Below, piece by piece: positions 22,904-32,271 of a stretch of 33,343 nt of DNA (within the stretch, counting starts at the first letter, position 1; each line of letters starts with the position of its first letter). Below the pieces are notes generated by a model. That model did not search any database and was not told the DNA's origin. It was given only the letters and a program-made list of their open reading frames with translations. Position numbers and translations under genes: made by a program. The stretch is from Gammaproteobacteria bacterium. GTDB taxonomy: Bacteria; Pseudomonadota; Gammaproteobacteria; DSM-16500. The stretch is taken from assembly GCA_031291255.1 (NCBI GenBank), contig JARLJN010000139.1, positions 1 to 33,343 on the forward strand. Reading direction: 5' to 3'.

Positions 22904-25120
22904 ATGAAGAAGCCCGCCTCATTAGATTATAAAAGCTTTCGCCATAAACTGGATACAACATCTCTAGGGTTTACGACTACGTCTGATTTAGAGCCTTTGG
23001 CTGAATTTGTAGGGCAAGAACGTGCCTTAGAGGCCATAAATTTTGGTATAGGCATTAAAAGCCAAGGATATAATCTCTATGCCATGGGTCCCTCGGGAAC
23101 GGGTAAACGTTCTCTTGTGCGCTTAGCACTAGAGGTTAAAGCAATTAAGCAAAAGACACCAAACGACTGGTGTTATATACACAATTTTTCATCTCCTGAT
23201 AATCCACTCGCTATTTCATTGCCTGCAGGTATGGGCAGTGAATTTCAACATGACATTAAATTATTTATTGAAGAAGTGAGTCTAAATATTATTTCTGTTT
23301 TCGAGAGTGATGAGTATCGCAGTCAGATGCAAGAGATCACAGATAATTTTAATGGTAAGCGTGAAGAATATTATAAACAACTTATTGAAAATACTCCTGC
23401 AAGTAAAGTTCCACATTTATATAAAGAACTGCACAAAAAAGAAAAAGCGTTGCAATTGAAATTTACTTTAGCAGTTATAGGCCCATTAATTAAAAAATTA
23501 AAAATTAAATATTTAAAATTTTCTGTAGTAATTAAATATTTGATGGATGTTAAAAAAGATTTATTAGAGCATATTAATGATTTTATCAAACATGATGAAA
23601 AAACCAGTATATTATCTTTTGCGACTGACAGCCCTTTATTGATTAAGTATCAAGTCAATTTATTTGTTGATAATGGCAAGCATCAAGGTGCGCCTGTTAT
23701 TTTCGAAGATAATCCTTCGTATTCAAATCTAGTCTGTCGTGTTGAGCATGTTTCTGTGTATGGTACATCAGTAACAAATTTCACTTTGATACGACCCGGG
23801 TCTTTACACCGTGCGAATGGTGGTTATCTTGTTATTGAAGCACGTAAATTAAAAAAAGAAGAACCTGCATGGGAAGGGTTAAAGCGTGCATTGCAAGCGA
23901 GAAGCATTACTATAGAGCCTATAGAGCAAGCAGAATCCACCAAATCTGTTTCGTTGCAGCCTATGCCTATTCCTTTAGATGTCAAAGTGATTATATTAGG
24001 TGACCGTACTACCTATTATTCATTATGTAACGATGATCCAGATTTTACTGGTTTGTTTAAAGTGGCTGTTGATTTTGATGAGCAGTTAGATAGAAATAAA
24101 AAAAATATGTTGTTGTATGCTCGTGTAATAGGCACGATTGCACGTAGAGATGTAACGCGGCCCTTCAATGCAAAAGCTGTTGCTGCCCTTATTGAGCATA
24201 GTTCACGAATTGTAGAAGATGCAGAAAAATTAACTACACGCTTACGAAGTATAGAAGAATTAATTATTGAATCCGATTATTGGGCCAGTGTGAATGCAAA
24301 AAAAGTGGTGGGTGCTGATGAAGTAGAACAAGCCATTTCATCTCAAATTCATCGGTTAGACCGCTCTCAACAATTATATTATGAAGATATTAAACGAAAT
24401 TTTATTTTGATTAATACGTCAGGTGTAGCGATAGGCCAAATTAATTGTTTGTCTGTGATACGTGCGGGTAATTTTACTTATGGACATCCCACACGAATTA
24501 CTGCAAAAGTGAGAATGGGCAGAGGAAAATTAATTGATATACAAAGAGAAATTAAATTGGCTGGCGCTATGCATTCTAAGGCTGGGCTTATTATTTCAAA
24601 CTTTTTAGCAGATCGTTATAATCCTGATAAATTTTTTTCGTTAACTGCAAGTTTATCCTTCGAGCAAATATATGGAATGATGGATGGTGATAGCGCATCG
24701 ATTGCAGAACTCTGTGCATTGTTGTCGGCGCTTGCAAAAGTACCTCTTAAGCAATACATTGCGGTTACCGGTTCTATTAATCAATACGGTGAAGCTCAAG
24801 CAGTTGGCGGCGTAAATGATAAAATTGAAGGATTTTATGATGTTTGCAAAGCCAGAGGATTAACAGGTACGCAAGGTGTTATTATCCCTAAAATCAATGT
24901 AAAAAATTTAATGTTACGTAATGATATAGTAGAAAGTGGTCGTCAAAAAAAGTTTTTCATTTACACAGTTGATACTATCGATGACGCAATTAGTATTCTG
25001 ACAGGTATGCCAGCGGGTGTGCGTAAAAAGAATGGCGAATTTCCTGAAAATAGTATCAACTATAAAGTTGAACAACGCTTACGTGAGTATGCAATTAATT
25101 ATTATAAAAAAAATAAATAA
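22904..25120 (+). CDS. Lon-related ATP-dependent serine protease (LonB/YcbZ-like)
   Basis: 738-aa cytosolic AAA+ protease. The Walker A loop is G62-PSGTGK68-RS, interrupted from the rest of the ATPase by a long helical insert (about 115-230). HRANGGYLVIEARKL near residue 305 is the Walker B region. The C-terminal Lon protease domain has S597 in MDGDSASIAEL and K640 in GGVNDKIEGF. Their 43-residue spacing equals that of the Ser-Lys dyad in classical Lon. There is no Lon N-terminal substrate domain, as expected for this subfamily. AAAGGAG precedes ATG 22904. Its stop abuts the stop of the convergent PARG-like gene with no gap. General protein quality control is the likely role. Confidence 0.92.
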   Translation: MKKPASLDYKSFRHKLDTTSLGFTTTSDLEPLAEFVGQERALEAINFGIGIKSQGYNLYAMGPSGTGKRSLVRLALEVKAIKQKTPNDWCYIHNFSSPDNPLAISLPAGMGSEFQHDIKLFIEEVSLNIISVFESDEYRSQMQEITDNFNGKREEYYKQLIENTPASKVPHLYKELHKKEKALQLKFTLAVIGPLIKKLKIKYLKFSVVIKYLMDVKKDLLEHINDFIKHDEKTSILSFATDSPLLIKYQVNLFVDNGKHQGAPVIFEDNPSYSNLVCRVEHVSVYGTSVTNFTLIRPGSLHRANGGYLVIEARKLKKEEPAWEGLKRALQARSITIEPIEQAESTKSVSLQPMPIPLDVKVIILGDRTTYYSLCNDDPDFTGLFKVAVDFDEQLDRNKKNMLLYARVIGTIARRDVTRPFNAKAVAALIEHSSRIVEDAEKLTTRLRSIEELIIESDYWASVNAKKVVGADEVEQAISSQIHRLDRSQQLYYEDIKRNFILINTSGVAIGQINCLSVIRAGNFTYGHPTRITAKVRMGRGKLIDIQREIKLAGAMHSKAGLIISNFLADRYNPDKFFSLTASLSFEQIYGMMDGDSASIAELCALLSALAKVPLKQYIAVTGSINQYGEAQAVGGVNDKIEGFYDVCKARGLTGTQGVIIPKINVKNLMLRNDIVESGRQKKFFIYTVDTIDDAISILTGMPAGVRKKNGEFPENSINYKVEQRLREYAINYYKKNK

Positions 25121-26632
25121 TTATTTTTTAAATTTGATGTTCATCGCAGTCAATGCTTTAGCAACCGCTGAGTTCGGATCTTCTTCTGCAAATTCAATGG
25201 CTTTTTCTCTAGTAAGTGGTTGTTTGCTTTCTTCTAAGTATCTGCCAACTCTTCCTTTGCCAATACCAAAAAAACCGGGTTTGTAATGTTTTAAAAATTC
25301 TTTTTGGAAATTGTTGTTTTTCACAGAAGGTTGTGCGGGTACTGATGATGAACTGGATGCAGACATGTTTCTGCTACCATTATCCAAAAAATCATTGTGC
25401 ACTATAGGAAGTTTTTTCCATTGTGCAGTACTTAAATAAACATGAAATAATTTTGTTTTTGGATCTTGAGTGATTTTTTTTAATTGGCCTTTATGAGTGC
25501 TGCTACCGATGCTCAAGTTATGATGAAGGTGAACGACAAATTCTCCTGCATCCCGTTCATTGTTGAATATTAGGCGCATATTTTCTTTGCCTTCGTTGTC
25601 AAAGACTGACTCTATACTTTTGACACCATAGATATTGAAAATGCGATCATAGTCAGTTTGTACTGAATGAGAAGATGTTGAAGAAGATGAAGCAGCAGTT
25701 TGTTGTTTGAGAGGTTGTTTAGCTTGTGTAAATGAGGCGAGTTTTTTCTTAAATACATTAAAATTACTGACTGGTGTTAATTGTGTGTCGTATACAGCAA
25801 AAGTTATATTTTTAAATTTGTTTTGATAGGCGGATTCTTGTAATACTTCAGCATAAGCTTCTGCAACAGCAGTTGCAGTTATACCTTGATTATCATTTCT
25901 TAACTTGAATGCGCCGCAACTGATGGCTCCGAGGACTAAACTATCATGTCCATGGTAGAGTGCAACTTCTAGTACATGTCTAATTTTTCGTTTTGTATGT
26001 TCTTTAAATTCACTTAATATTATATTTCCATTTTTATCTTTTAAATCTTTTTCTAAAAGATGAGGTTTGCCTAAATCGTATCCCGCAATTGCTATGCATG
26101 CTACAGTAAATGGTTCAATGAATTTATAGTGCTGAGTAGCATCTCTAACTACTTGTATGTTGGGTGTGTAATATGATCCATACTCATGTATGAGGCGATT
26201 ATGTGGATAGACTATACGTTGACCATTAGGTATGCCATGAGGATAAAGTGCTTCGTGATAATTACTGCAACGAAACAGTGTTTCTTCTTGTGCTGCAGCG
26301 CCTTCTTCAACAGCGCCTCCTATAGAAATCCTATTTGCCATATTCATGACTAAAGGATTAAGCCCTTCTGATACCAGTTCTTTAGCTGCAATAAACGTAT
26401 CTTGATTGATCACTTGATACTGTGTCTGCACTTTTGGTGTTTGGACTAAAGACGGTTGTGTTATGCGAGATTGAGTAGAAAATTGAAATAATTCGCCTGA
26501 ACGCAATGACCGCATGGCCACAGTGTCTTTTATCATTTTGCGCGTAGTATCTTTATCGAGTTTTTTAGTATAACTCTTTGTTTCTTTGTAGATATTTTTA
26601 AGTTCTGATTGTTGGTCACGGCTACGAGACAT
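25121..26632 (-). CDS. Microbial-type PARG-like (TIGR02452/macrodomain-related) protein with C-terminal extension
   Basis: 503-aa protein. Residues about 72-290 match the microbial poly(ADP-ribose) glycohydrolase family: NPLVMNMANR, then G105-G-A107-VEEGAAA-Q115-E-E117, TLFRCSNYHEAL, YTPNIQVVRD, ACIAIAGYDLGKP, and LVLGAISCGAFKLRN (phosphate loop). The catalytic signature GGG-X6-8-QEE keeps both Glu residues, but the third Gly is Ala. A Ser-rich linker (about 312-330) follows, then a beta-rich domain (about 335-420) and a conserved-looking tail (FFGIGKGRVGRYLEE). The last two regions are unassigned. It likely hydrolyses ADP-ribose polymers or conjugates, in self or host. ATG 26632 has GGGGAA upstream. 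The effector role is inference. Confidence 0.82.
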   Translation of the reverse strand: MSRSRDQQSELKNIYKETKSYTKKLDKDTTRKMIKDTVAMRSLRSGELFQFSTQSRITQPSLVQTPKVQTQYQVINQDTFIAAKELVSEGLNPLVMNMANRISIGGAVEEGAAAQEETLFRCSNYHEALYPHGIPNGQRIVYPHNRLIHEYGSYYTPNIQVVRDATQHYKFIEPFTVACIAIAGYDLGKPHLLEKDLKDKNGNIILSEFKEHTKRKIRHVLEVALYHGHDSLVLGAISCGAFKLRNDNQGITATAVAEAYAEVLQESAYQNKFKNITFAVYDTQLTPVSNFNVFKKKLASFTQAKQPLKQQTAASSSSTSSHSVQTDYDRIFNIYGVKSIESVFDNEGKENMRLIFNNERDAGEFVVHLHHNLSIGSSTHKGQLKKITQDPKTKLFHVYLSTAQWKKLPIVHNDFLDNGSRNMSASSSSSVPAQPSVKNNNFQKEFLKHYKPGFFGIGKGRVGRYLEESKQPLTREKAIEFAEEDPNSAVAKALTAMNIKFKK

Positions 26633-26657
26633 GCGAATTCCCCATCAGTGTACAACG

Positions 26658-26671
26658 ATTATACCATTATA
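26658..26671 (-). promoter_or_regulatory. Two tandem minus-strand TATAAT boxes upstream of the PARG-like gene
   Basis: TATAAT occurs at 26671-26666 and again at 26663-26658, both facing the gene starting at 26632. I see no good -35 for either, so activator help is possible. They sit in the divergent gap shared with the gene at 26814. Confidence 0.4.
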
Positions 26672-26745
26672 GCATAACTGAGTGATTAACATGTAGGCCA
26701 GGGGGTCGCTGTGCTCAAAATAATCATGGATTAGACGAGAAATTG

Positions 26746-26774
26746 TTGGTTAAAAACAAAACATCTATTATAAT
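26746..26774 (+). promoter_or_regulatory. Promoter of the small Cys-rich secreted protein
   Basis: TTGGTT (26746-26751), a 17-bp spacer and a perfect TATAAT (26769-26774) precede AAGG (26801-26804) and ATG 26814. Confidence 0.6.
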
Positions 26775-26813
26775 TATTGAGTTAAAAGGATTTTAACCAA
26801 AAGGATTATGCCC

Positions 26814-27443
26814 ATGCGCAATCAATTATTCGTTTTTTCTGCTGCTGTTCTTTTAGCTTCTTTGGGCTCTTTTGCTTATGCCGAAAATCTTGATGCAGAT
26901 ACGATTAAAACTATACATGAAAGTGTTAAAGCGAGTTTAATTGATAAGTGTAAAAGTAAGATGGTAGGGGCTACGGATAAATCATGCACTTGTTTAGGCG
27001 AGAAAGCATCTAATAGTTTAGATGATGTAGCATTAGGAAAATGTGCGAATGACGAAGCAGGCGGCCCTTGTATTACTGCTATCGTGTCTGCGGCAACGAC
27101 TAAAGGTTTATCTGCGGATAATATTGCAAAGTGTGCGCATACAACACCTGCAACGACTTCGAGTGTTAAAACAACAAATATGACTTCACCAGATGCTGAT
27201 AATTCAGATACGAATTTACCACCGGCTCCTGCTCCCATATTAACGTCGACGGATACAACAACAACGCCGGCGGCCTCTTCAAATACCGCTATCACTCCTG
27301 CAACTGCACCAAAATCAACGGGGGTTATACCCGTAACAAGTTCTAATTCATCAACAGCAATTAAACCTGAGGATTCTGCTAACAGTAGTCCTAATGCGAG
27401 CCCAGATACAGCATCTACGCCGGATGATGATGAATTTAATTAG
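26814..27443 (+). CDS. Secreted small protein with Cys-rich N-domain and Thr/Ser/Pro-rich tail
   Basis: 209-aa precursor with a signal peptide (RNQLFVFSAAVLLASLGSFAYA, cut before ENLDADT). The mature N-terminal ~80 residues contain six Cys (KCKSKM, SCTCLGE, GKCAND, GPCITA, AKCAH) and are helical, like a small disulphide-stabilised periplasmic domain. The remaining ~95 residues are low-complexity Thr/Ser/Pro/Ala with an acidic end (TPDDDEFN). I cannot assign a family. ATG 26814 is 9 nt from AAGG, whereas ATG 26808 is only 3 nt away. It is convergent with the GNAT gene after 22 nt, with no clear terminator. Confidence 0.78.
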   Translation: MRNQLFVFSAAVLLASLGSFAYAENLDADTIKTIHESVKASLIDKCKSKMVGATDKSCTCLGEKASNSLDDVALGKCANDEAGGPCITAIVSAATTKGLSADNIAKCAHTTPATTSSVKTTNMTSPDADNSDTNLPPAPAPILTSTDTTTTPAASSNTAITPATAPKSTGVIPVTSSNSSTAIKPEDSANSSPNASPDTASTPDDDEFN

Positions 27444-27465
27444 TTCCTATACTGCTTTTAGAATT

Positions 27466-27954
27466 TTATTTAATGAGATAACTATAAAATTTTGAATCGA
27501 CCGGAATGAGAGGAAAGTTAGCTGGAAGTTTAGCTTTAGGAATTTCTTTAAAACCATTTTTTTCATAAAATCTGTGGGCTGCAAGATAAGCAGTTGTTGT
27601 TCCTAAATAAATTTTTTTTAATTTTTTTTCTTTACACCAAGTCAATAAAACATTTAATAAATGACTTGCTACTTCTTTGCCGCGATAGTTATGTTTAACA
27701 AACATTTTTCGTAAAGCACCTTGTTGTTTGCCTATATCAATTAATGCAATAGTGCCTATGACGTGGTTATTGATTACAGCTACCCAAAAATTTCCGGAGT
27801 CCCGTTGATAGACTGCAGAAATATTTTCTAAATCAGGTTGATCTTTTAATGAAATGGGAATGCCGAATTCTTTAGTTTGTATACTTAAAATAAGATCAAT
27901 AATATCTTCTTTATGCGATTCGTTATAAGGGATAATTTGAATTTTAGAATGCAT
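27466..27954 (-). CDS. GNAT-family N-acetyltransferase
   Basis: 162-aa single-domain acetyltransferase. It has the N-terminal strand IQIIPYNESHKEDIIDLI, the central strand FWVAVINNHVIGTIALIDI, the acetyl-CoA motif ALRKMFVKHNYRGKEVASHLL (RGKEVA replacing RGxGxG/A), and the C-terminal LGTTTAYLAAHRFYEKNGF typical of GNATs. The acceptor is unknown. AAGGA lies 5 nt before ATG 27954. It starts 21 nt after the DUF4239 gene on the same strand, so the two are probably co-transcribed. Confidence 0.92.
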   Translation of the reverse strand: MHSKIQIIPYNESHKEDIIDLILSIQTKEFGIPISLKDQPDLENISAVYQRDSGNFWVAVINNHVIGTIALIDIGKQQGALRKMFVKHNYRGKEVASHLLNVLLTWCKEKKLKKIYLGTTTAYLAAHRFYEKNGFKEIPKAKLPANFPLIPVDSKFYSYLIK

Positions 27955-27975
27955 ATAAATCCTTAAATATTATTT

Positions 27976-28752
27976 TTATTTAATGGTCTGTAGCACAGCT
28001 TCCAACGGTGTCGGTAAAACGGCAAATTCACCTTGGTAAGGTCTATCTAACGTGATCAAAAGAAAAATCATAGATGAAGCCATTAGCGAAGCGGCGCCTA
28101 TAGTTAATAAATGGAGATAATAATTCATAGCAAAAAGAAAATTGATACTGATAGTTAATATTGTTCCTAACAGGATAACTACCCATATTTCGGAACTCAG
28201 TTCAGATGTGCTCATTGCAATACGTAATTGTCTCGCATTATATAGTGTTTTCACTTCATCTAGCATGTCATGTTTATTAAATAAAAGATTTTCTTGAGTT
28301 GGATTATATTGATTTAATATGGAATGCATAGTGTCTATATAGGTATTTCCATGCTGATTCACTATGGCGCCGATTTTCATAGTCGGCCATTCTATACTGA
28401 TGGCTTCATTTAAATATTTTTTTATTTCATTTTGAATTTGAGTTTTATAAGGATTTTGCAATATTGTGCTGTCTCTATATAAATTTGCAGTCGCATTTGC
28501 TTCACGCTGCACAGCATCATTCGTGTAACTAATATTATTAATTAAGTATAATGCTGTAAGCCCTGCTAATACCCCATAAATTAATGCGATAAGTGAACTG
28601 ACATTTCCTATGACAGGATTTTCACTGTGTCTTAAGCTAAAAGGAATGATAGATTTTGTAATAAAAACGCCGATCACGCAGAGACCTAAACATGAAAAGC
28701 TGATTAAGGAAAATAATATAAGATCATTTAAACAATATAAATAATTTAGCAT
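27976..28752 (-). CDS. DUF4239-family membrane protein
   Basis: About 258 aa with four hydrophobic helices: two N-terminal (LILFSLISFSCLGLCVIGVFI and VSSLIALIYGVLAGLTALYLI) and two near the C-terminus (IWVVILLGTILTISINFLFAM and LLTIGAASLMASSMIFLLITL). Between them is the soluble segment EANATANLYRDSTIL...IEWPTM, characteristic of DUF4239, a bestrophin-like family of unknown role. ATG 28752 is preferred for its AAGGATGGG upstream region; an in-frame ATG at 28785 has no useful ribosome site. It heads a two-gene unit with the GNAT. Confidence 0.78.
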   Translation of the reverse strand: MLNYLYCLNDLILFSLISFSCLGLCVIGVFITKSIIPFSLRHSENPVIGNVSSLIALIYGVLAGLTALYLINNISYTNDAVQREANATANLYRDSTILQNPYKTQIQNEIKKYLNEAISIEWPTMKIGAIVNQHGNTYIDTMHSILNQYNPTQENLLFNKHDMLDEVKTLYNARQLRIAMSTSELSSEIWVVILLGTILTISINFLFAMNYYLHLLTIGAASLMASSMIFLLITLDRPYQGEFAVLPTPLEAVLQTIK

Positions 28753-28909
28753 ACGATCATCCCATCCTTGAGAAGAGATCATCATCTCATATAAATTAAA
28801 TTAATATAAGAGGATGTGTTGCATGTAGCTCAAAACATATTGCAAAGTTGACTAATACGCTTTAGATTATCTATTGGAAGAAATTATCTAAATTTTCAGG
28901 GATGAATAT

Positions 28910-31900
28910 ATGTTAAAACGTTTATCATTTTTTAAGAGCTTATTTCTTACGCTGTCTTTCATTTGTTTTTTTGGAAATGCGAGTGCTATCGCTTCCAGCA
29001 TAAACTCATTACCTGAATTACAAAACGCTACGGTTTTAAATCAGCAAACAAAAAAATTATTAGAAGCAAATAATCTTACAAAAAATGGACGTGATAACGC
29101 TGATCTGGTTAAAACAAAGGCTAAAAAAAGGCTTACCTCTTTATTAGAAATAATAGACAGCAATCCATCAGCAGTTTTACGAGTTGCCTTCTCTAATAAA
29201 ATTAGTGCAACGATGGCGCCTTCTGCTAAAAAATATATTGAAGAAGAAGTTCGCGGTTTAGCGGGTACATTTATCGTAATGGGTGAATTAGGTAAGGATT
29301 CTTCATCTCATATTCATTATTATTTGAAAACTAAGGATGGCAAACAATATACTTTGCACTTTATTCATGAACCCCAAAAATTACCTGTCACGGGGACTAG
29401 TGTTTCAATTCCTTATGCAATAAAAATTCCGGCTTTCTCAGGAGATAACCACTTAATCATCCCTGATGATTTAAAAAATCCTGTCATTAAAGTGGTAGAA
29501 CTCTTACCTGCATATCCTGCGACAGGTCTCTTTAAAGTCTTAGCCATTTTAGTTAACTTCCAAGATGCGCCTACTAATCAACCATGGACACCGGATGCTG
29601 TTAAAAACACGATACAACAAAATGTGAGTGGTTTCTTTTATGAAAATTCTTCTCATTTAACCTCATTATCAGTAGACACAGCGGGATGGTTTACGACTAC
29701 ATTTAATAGTACTGATAATTGCGATACTATCTCAAATTCTTTATTAACAAGTGCAAAAAGTATGGCACTCGCAGCAGGAAAAAACCCTGCTAATTATGAT
29801 AGGGTAGAAGTTATATTCCCTAAGCTAAGCAATTGTGGATGGGCTGGATTAGGCTATATAGGTGGTGGACCTACATGGGGTATCACTTGGATTAATGGTT
29901 ATGTGACTCAACAAGTTATAGGTCATGAGCTAGGACATAATTTTGGTCTTTATCATTCACATTCACAAACGTGTTCAAGCGGTCCTATAGGCGGTACTTG
30001 TACTACATCAGAGTATGGTGATAGTGCTGACACTATGGGAAATAAAACAGCTTCACATTTTGCTGCTGCACAAAAAGAATCTTTAGGTTGGTTAGACTAT
30101 GCTTCAGTGCCACCAATCACAACTGCTTTGACAAGTGGAATTTATAAAATAGAACCTTACGAAACCTATAGCTTCGGAGTGAAAGCAATACGTGTTCCTA
30201 AAGTAACTCCTACTACGACATCAGAATATTACTATGTTGAGTATAGACAACCTATAGGCTATGACGCTCAATTAGCAGGTAGAGGAAATTTAACTCAAGG
30301 TGTTTTAATTCGCAGAGGAATAAGAGGTGGTACAGGAGGCGGTAGTTACCTTTTAAATATGGTTCAGACAGATACGAGTTTTAATAGTGCTGCTTTGACG
30401 CCAGGCAATACATTTAGTGATCCTAGTGCTCCAAATAATGGAGTTAACATTACACTTGTTTCTGCTGATACAACCGGGGCAACGATTGCTGTGAATTATG
30501 GTGCAACGCCAGTTTGTACTAGAGCGAATCCAACCTTAACTGTTTCACCTAATACAACAACTTGGGTACATCCAGGTGAGAGTGCTTCGTATGTGCTGAC
30601 ATTAAAAAATAATGACAGCTCAACTTGTGCCAATTCAACATTTAATTTAAATGCGCCTGCAGTATCTGGTGTGACATCGACTTTACCAACTGCTTCACCT
30701 AGCATAGCACCAGGCGCAAGTGGAACAGTGAATTTACAAATTCAATCTTCTACATCAACTTCTGACGGCGTTTACTCTGTTGTTGTGAACGCAGTGAATA
30801 GTGCAAGTGCATCATCGACTGCATCTGTCACTGCAAGTTTAGGGGTTCAGCAAGCTTGTGTACGTGCAAATCCAACAATATCGTTGACACCTTCAAGCCA
30901 AACGGGGCCTGCTGGTGGGAACGTATCCTATGTTTTAAATGTTAAAAATAATGATAATGCTACCTGTGGTATATCAACTTTTAATTTAAGTTCTACTACT
31001 GTTTCAAGTATTGCAGGAACACTAGATAAAACAACATTGAGTCTAGCGCCAGGTGCTTCAGATTCTGCAAACTTAAAAGTGAGTTCTCAGGCGACAACTG
31101 CCGCTGGAACGTACAATGTGACTGCGAATGCAATCAATGCGGGTGCAATTACCTATAATGCAAATGCATCTGCTGCCTATGTGGTTACGAGTACGTGTAC
31201 AGTTGCTGCGCCTACTATTTCCATCTCACCCTCTACACAAACAACGAGTGGAAATCCTGTCAATTACACAGTGAGCGTCACTAATAACAATAGCAGTGGA
31301 TGTGGAACAGGTATTGTTGGGCTCTCAGCTAATACATCTTCATATTATCTAAAAACTTTTATGGAGCCGTATAACGTAATTGTAGATCCAGGCAAGACAG
31401 CAAGTTCTGTTCTGACATTAACTCCAGGTGATGGCTTAATAGGCGGTACATATAGTGCTACTATTACAGGAGTAGTAAGTGGTACGACAGCGGGGGGCTC
31501 GGCAACTACAGCATTAGTTTATACACCTCCTGCTCCTTGTGTGCGCGCTAATCCTACGGTGACAGTTGCACCACAAAGTCAATCTGGACCCATAGGAAGC
31601 AGTGCTAGCTTTGTTTATAATGTCAAAAACAATGACAGTGCAACATGTCCAGTAACAAGTTTTAATTTAACATCTGTACTTCCTACAGGATTTACGGGTA
31701 CGTTTAGTCAAGCTGCTTTGTCACTTAGTCCAGGTGCAAATGCTAACTCAACTTTACTTGTAACGTCTCCTAGTTCAGCTTTAGCGGGTACTTACAATAT
31801 AGTTGGTAATGCAGTTAATGCGGGTATGGGAGCTTACACAGGCAGTGCGACAGCGGCCTTTGTACTCAATGCAGTACAAGCTTTAACAGTGAATATAACG

Positions 31901-32185
31901 ACAGACCAGTCAGTCTATCAGCGTACTTCTACTTTGTATTATGCAAAAATTACAGTGGCAGCAACTTTAGCAGGGGCAGGGGCTCCGAATTTGCCGCTAG
32001 TCGTTACCTTAACTTATCCTAACGGAACCTCAGACTCAATTAGTACAACGACAGGCTCATCAGGTAGTCGTGCATTTTTGCAAGATATACAAATGAGCTC
32101 TCAAGTAGGTACTTATAAATTGTCAGCGACAGTGACTTATCAAGGTAACGCTGTACTAGGCTCAGGAAGTTTTATAGTTCAATAA
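28910..32185 (+). CDS. Secreted M11/gametolysin-like metalloprotease with four Cys-containing Ig-like repeats
   Basis: 1091-aa exported protein. Signal peptide at 1-26 (LFLTLSFICFFGNASA). A pro/beta region runs to about 190. The catalytic domain has the long zinc motif H339-E-L-G-H343-N-F-G-L-Y-H349, then EYGDSADTMGN with the probable Met-turn M376; this is the gametolysin (M11) pattern within the metzincins. Four tandem domains follow, starting at C536, C650, C763 and C877 (period 113-114 residues). Each has 'C..A.PT...P..Q', 'Y...V.NN....C' and a Ser/Gly-rich beta pattern, suggesting one disulphide per repeat. The last ~105 residues form a different beta domain. Probably type II secreted. 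ATG 28910 has AGGGATG upstream. A terminator follows. Confidence 0.88.
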   Translation: MLKRLSFFKSLFLTLSFICFFGNASAIASSINSLPELQNATVLNQQTKKLLEANNLTKNGRDNADLVKTKAKKRLTSLLEIIDSNPSAVLRVAFSNKISATMAPSAKKYIEEEVRGLAGTFIVMGELGKDSSSHIHYYLKTKDGKQYTLHFIHEPQKLPVTGTSVSIPYAIKIPAFSGDNHLIIPDDLKNPVIKVVELLPAYPATGLFKVLAILVNFQDAPTNQPWTPDAVKNTIQQNVSGFFYENSSHLTSLSVDTAGWFTTTFNSTDNCDTISNSLLTSAKSMALAAGKNPANYDRVEVIFPKLSNCGWAGLGYIGGGPTWGITWINGYVTQQVIGHELGHNFGLYHSHSQTCSSGPIGGTCTTSEYGDSADTMGNKTASHFAAAQKESLGWLDYASVPPITTALTSGIYKIEPYETYSFGVKAIRVPKVTPTTTSEYYYVEYRQPIGYDAQLAGRGNLTQGVLIRRGIRGGTGGGSYLLNMVQTDTSFNSAALTPGNTFSDPSAPNNGVNITLVSADTTGATIAVNYGATPVCTRANPTLTVSPNTTTWVHPGESASYVLTLKNNDSSTCANSTFNLNAPAVSGVTSTLPTASPSIAPGASGTVNLQIQSSTSTSDGVYSVVVNAVNSASASSTASVTASLGVQQACVRANPTISLTPSSQTGPAGGNVSYVLNVKNNDNATCGISTFNLSSTTVSSIAGTLDKTTLSLAPGASDSANLKVSSQATTAAGTYNVTANAINAGAITYNANASAAYVVTSTCTVAAPTISISPSTQTTSGNPVNYTVSVTNNNSSGCGTGIVGLSANTSSYYLKTFMEPYNVIVDPGKTASSVLTLTPGDGLIGGTYSATITGVVSGTTAGGSATTALVYTPPAPCVRANPTVTVAPQSQSGPIGSSASFVYNVKNNDSATCPVTSFNLTSVLPTGFTGTFSQAALSLSPGANANSTLLVTSPSSALAGTYNIVGNAVNAGMGAYTGSATAAFVLNAVQALTVNITTDQSVYQRTSTLYYAKITVAATLAGAGAPNLPLVVTLTYPNGTSDSISTTTGSSGSRAFLQDIQMSSQVGTYKLSATVTYQGNAVLGSGSFIVQ

Positions 32186-32209
32186 ACTTTAAAGCATAGC
32201 GGTGAAATG

Positions 32210-32240
32210 AAAAGTGGATCCAATCAGGATCCACTTTTTT
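32210..32240 (+). terminator. Rho-independent terminator after the metalloprotease
   Basis: AAAAGTGGATCC (32210-32221) and GGATCCACTTTT (32227-32238) form a perfect 12-bp stem with a 5-nt loop, followed by more T. It starts 25 nt after the stop codon, so the TPR gene is transcribed separately or by read-through. Confidence 0.9.
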
Positions 32241-32271
32241 ATTGTAAATTTAGCGTAAAACAAGGATGTTT

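Noticed and set aside
26876..27295. 139-aa minus-strand frame
   Set aside because: It is antisense to the Thr/Ser/Pro-rich secreted protein. Its Val/Ala-rich content mirrors that low-complexity sequence, and it has no ribosome site.
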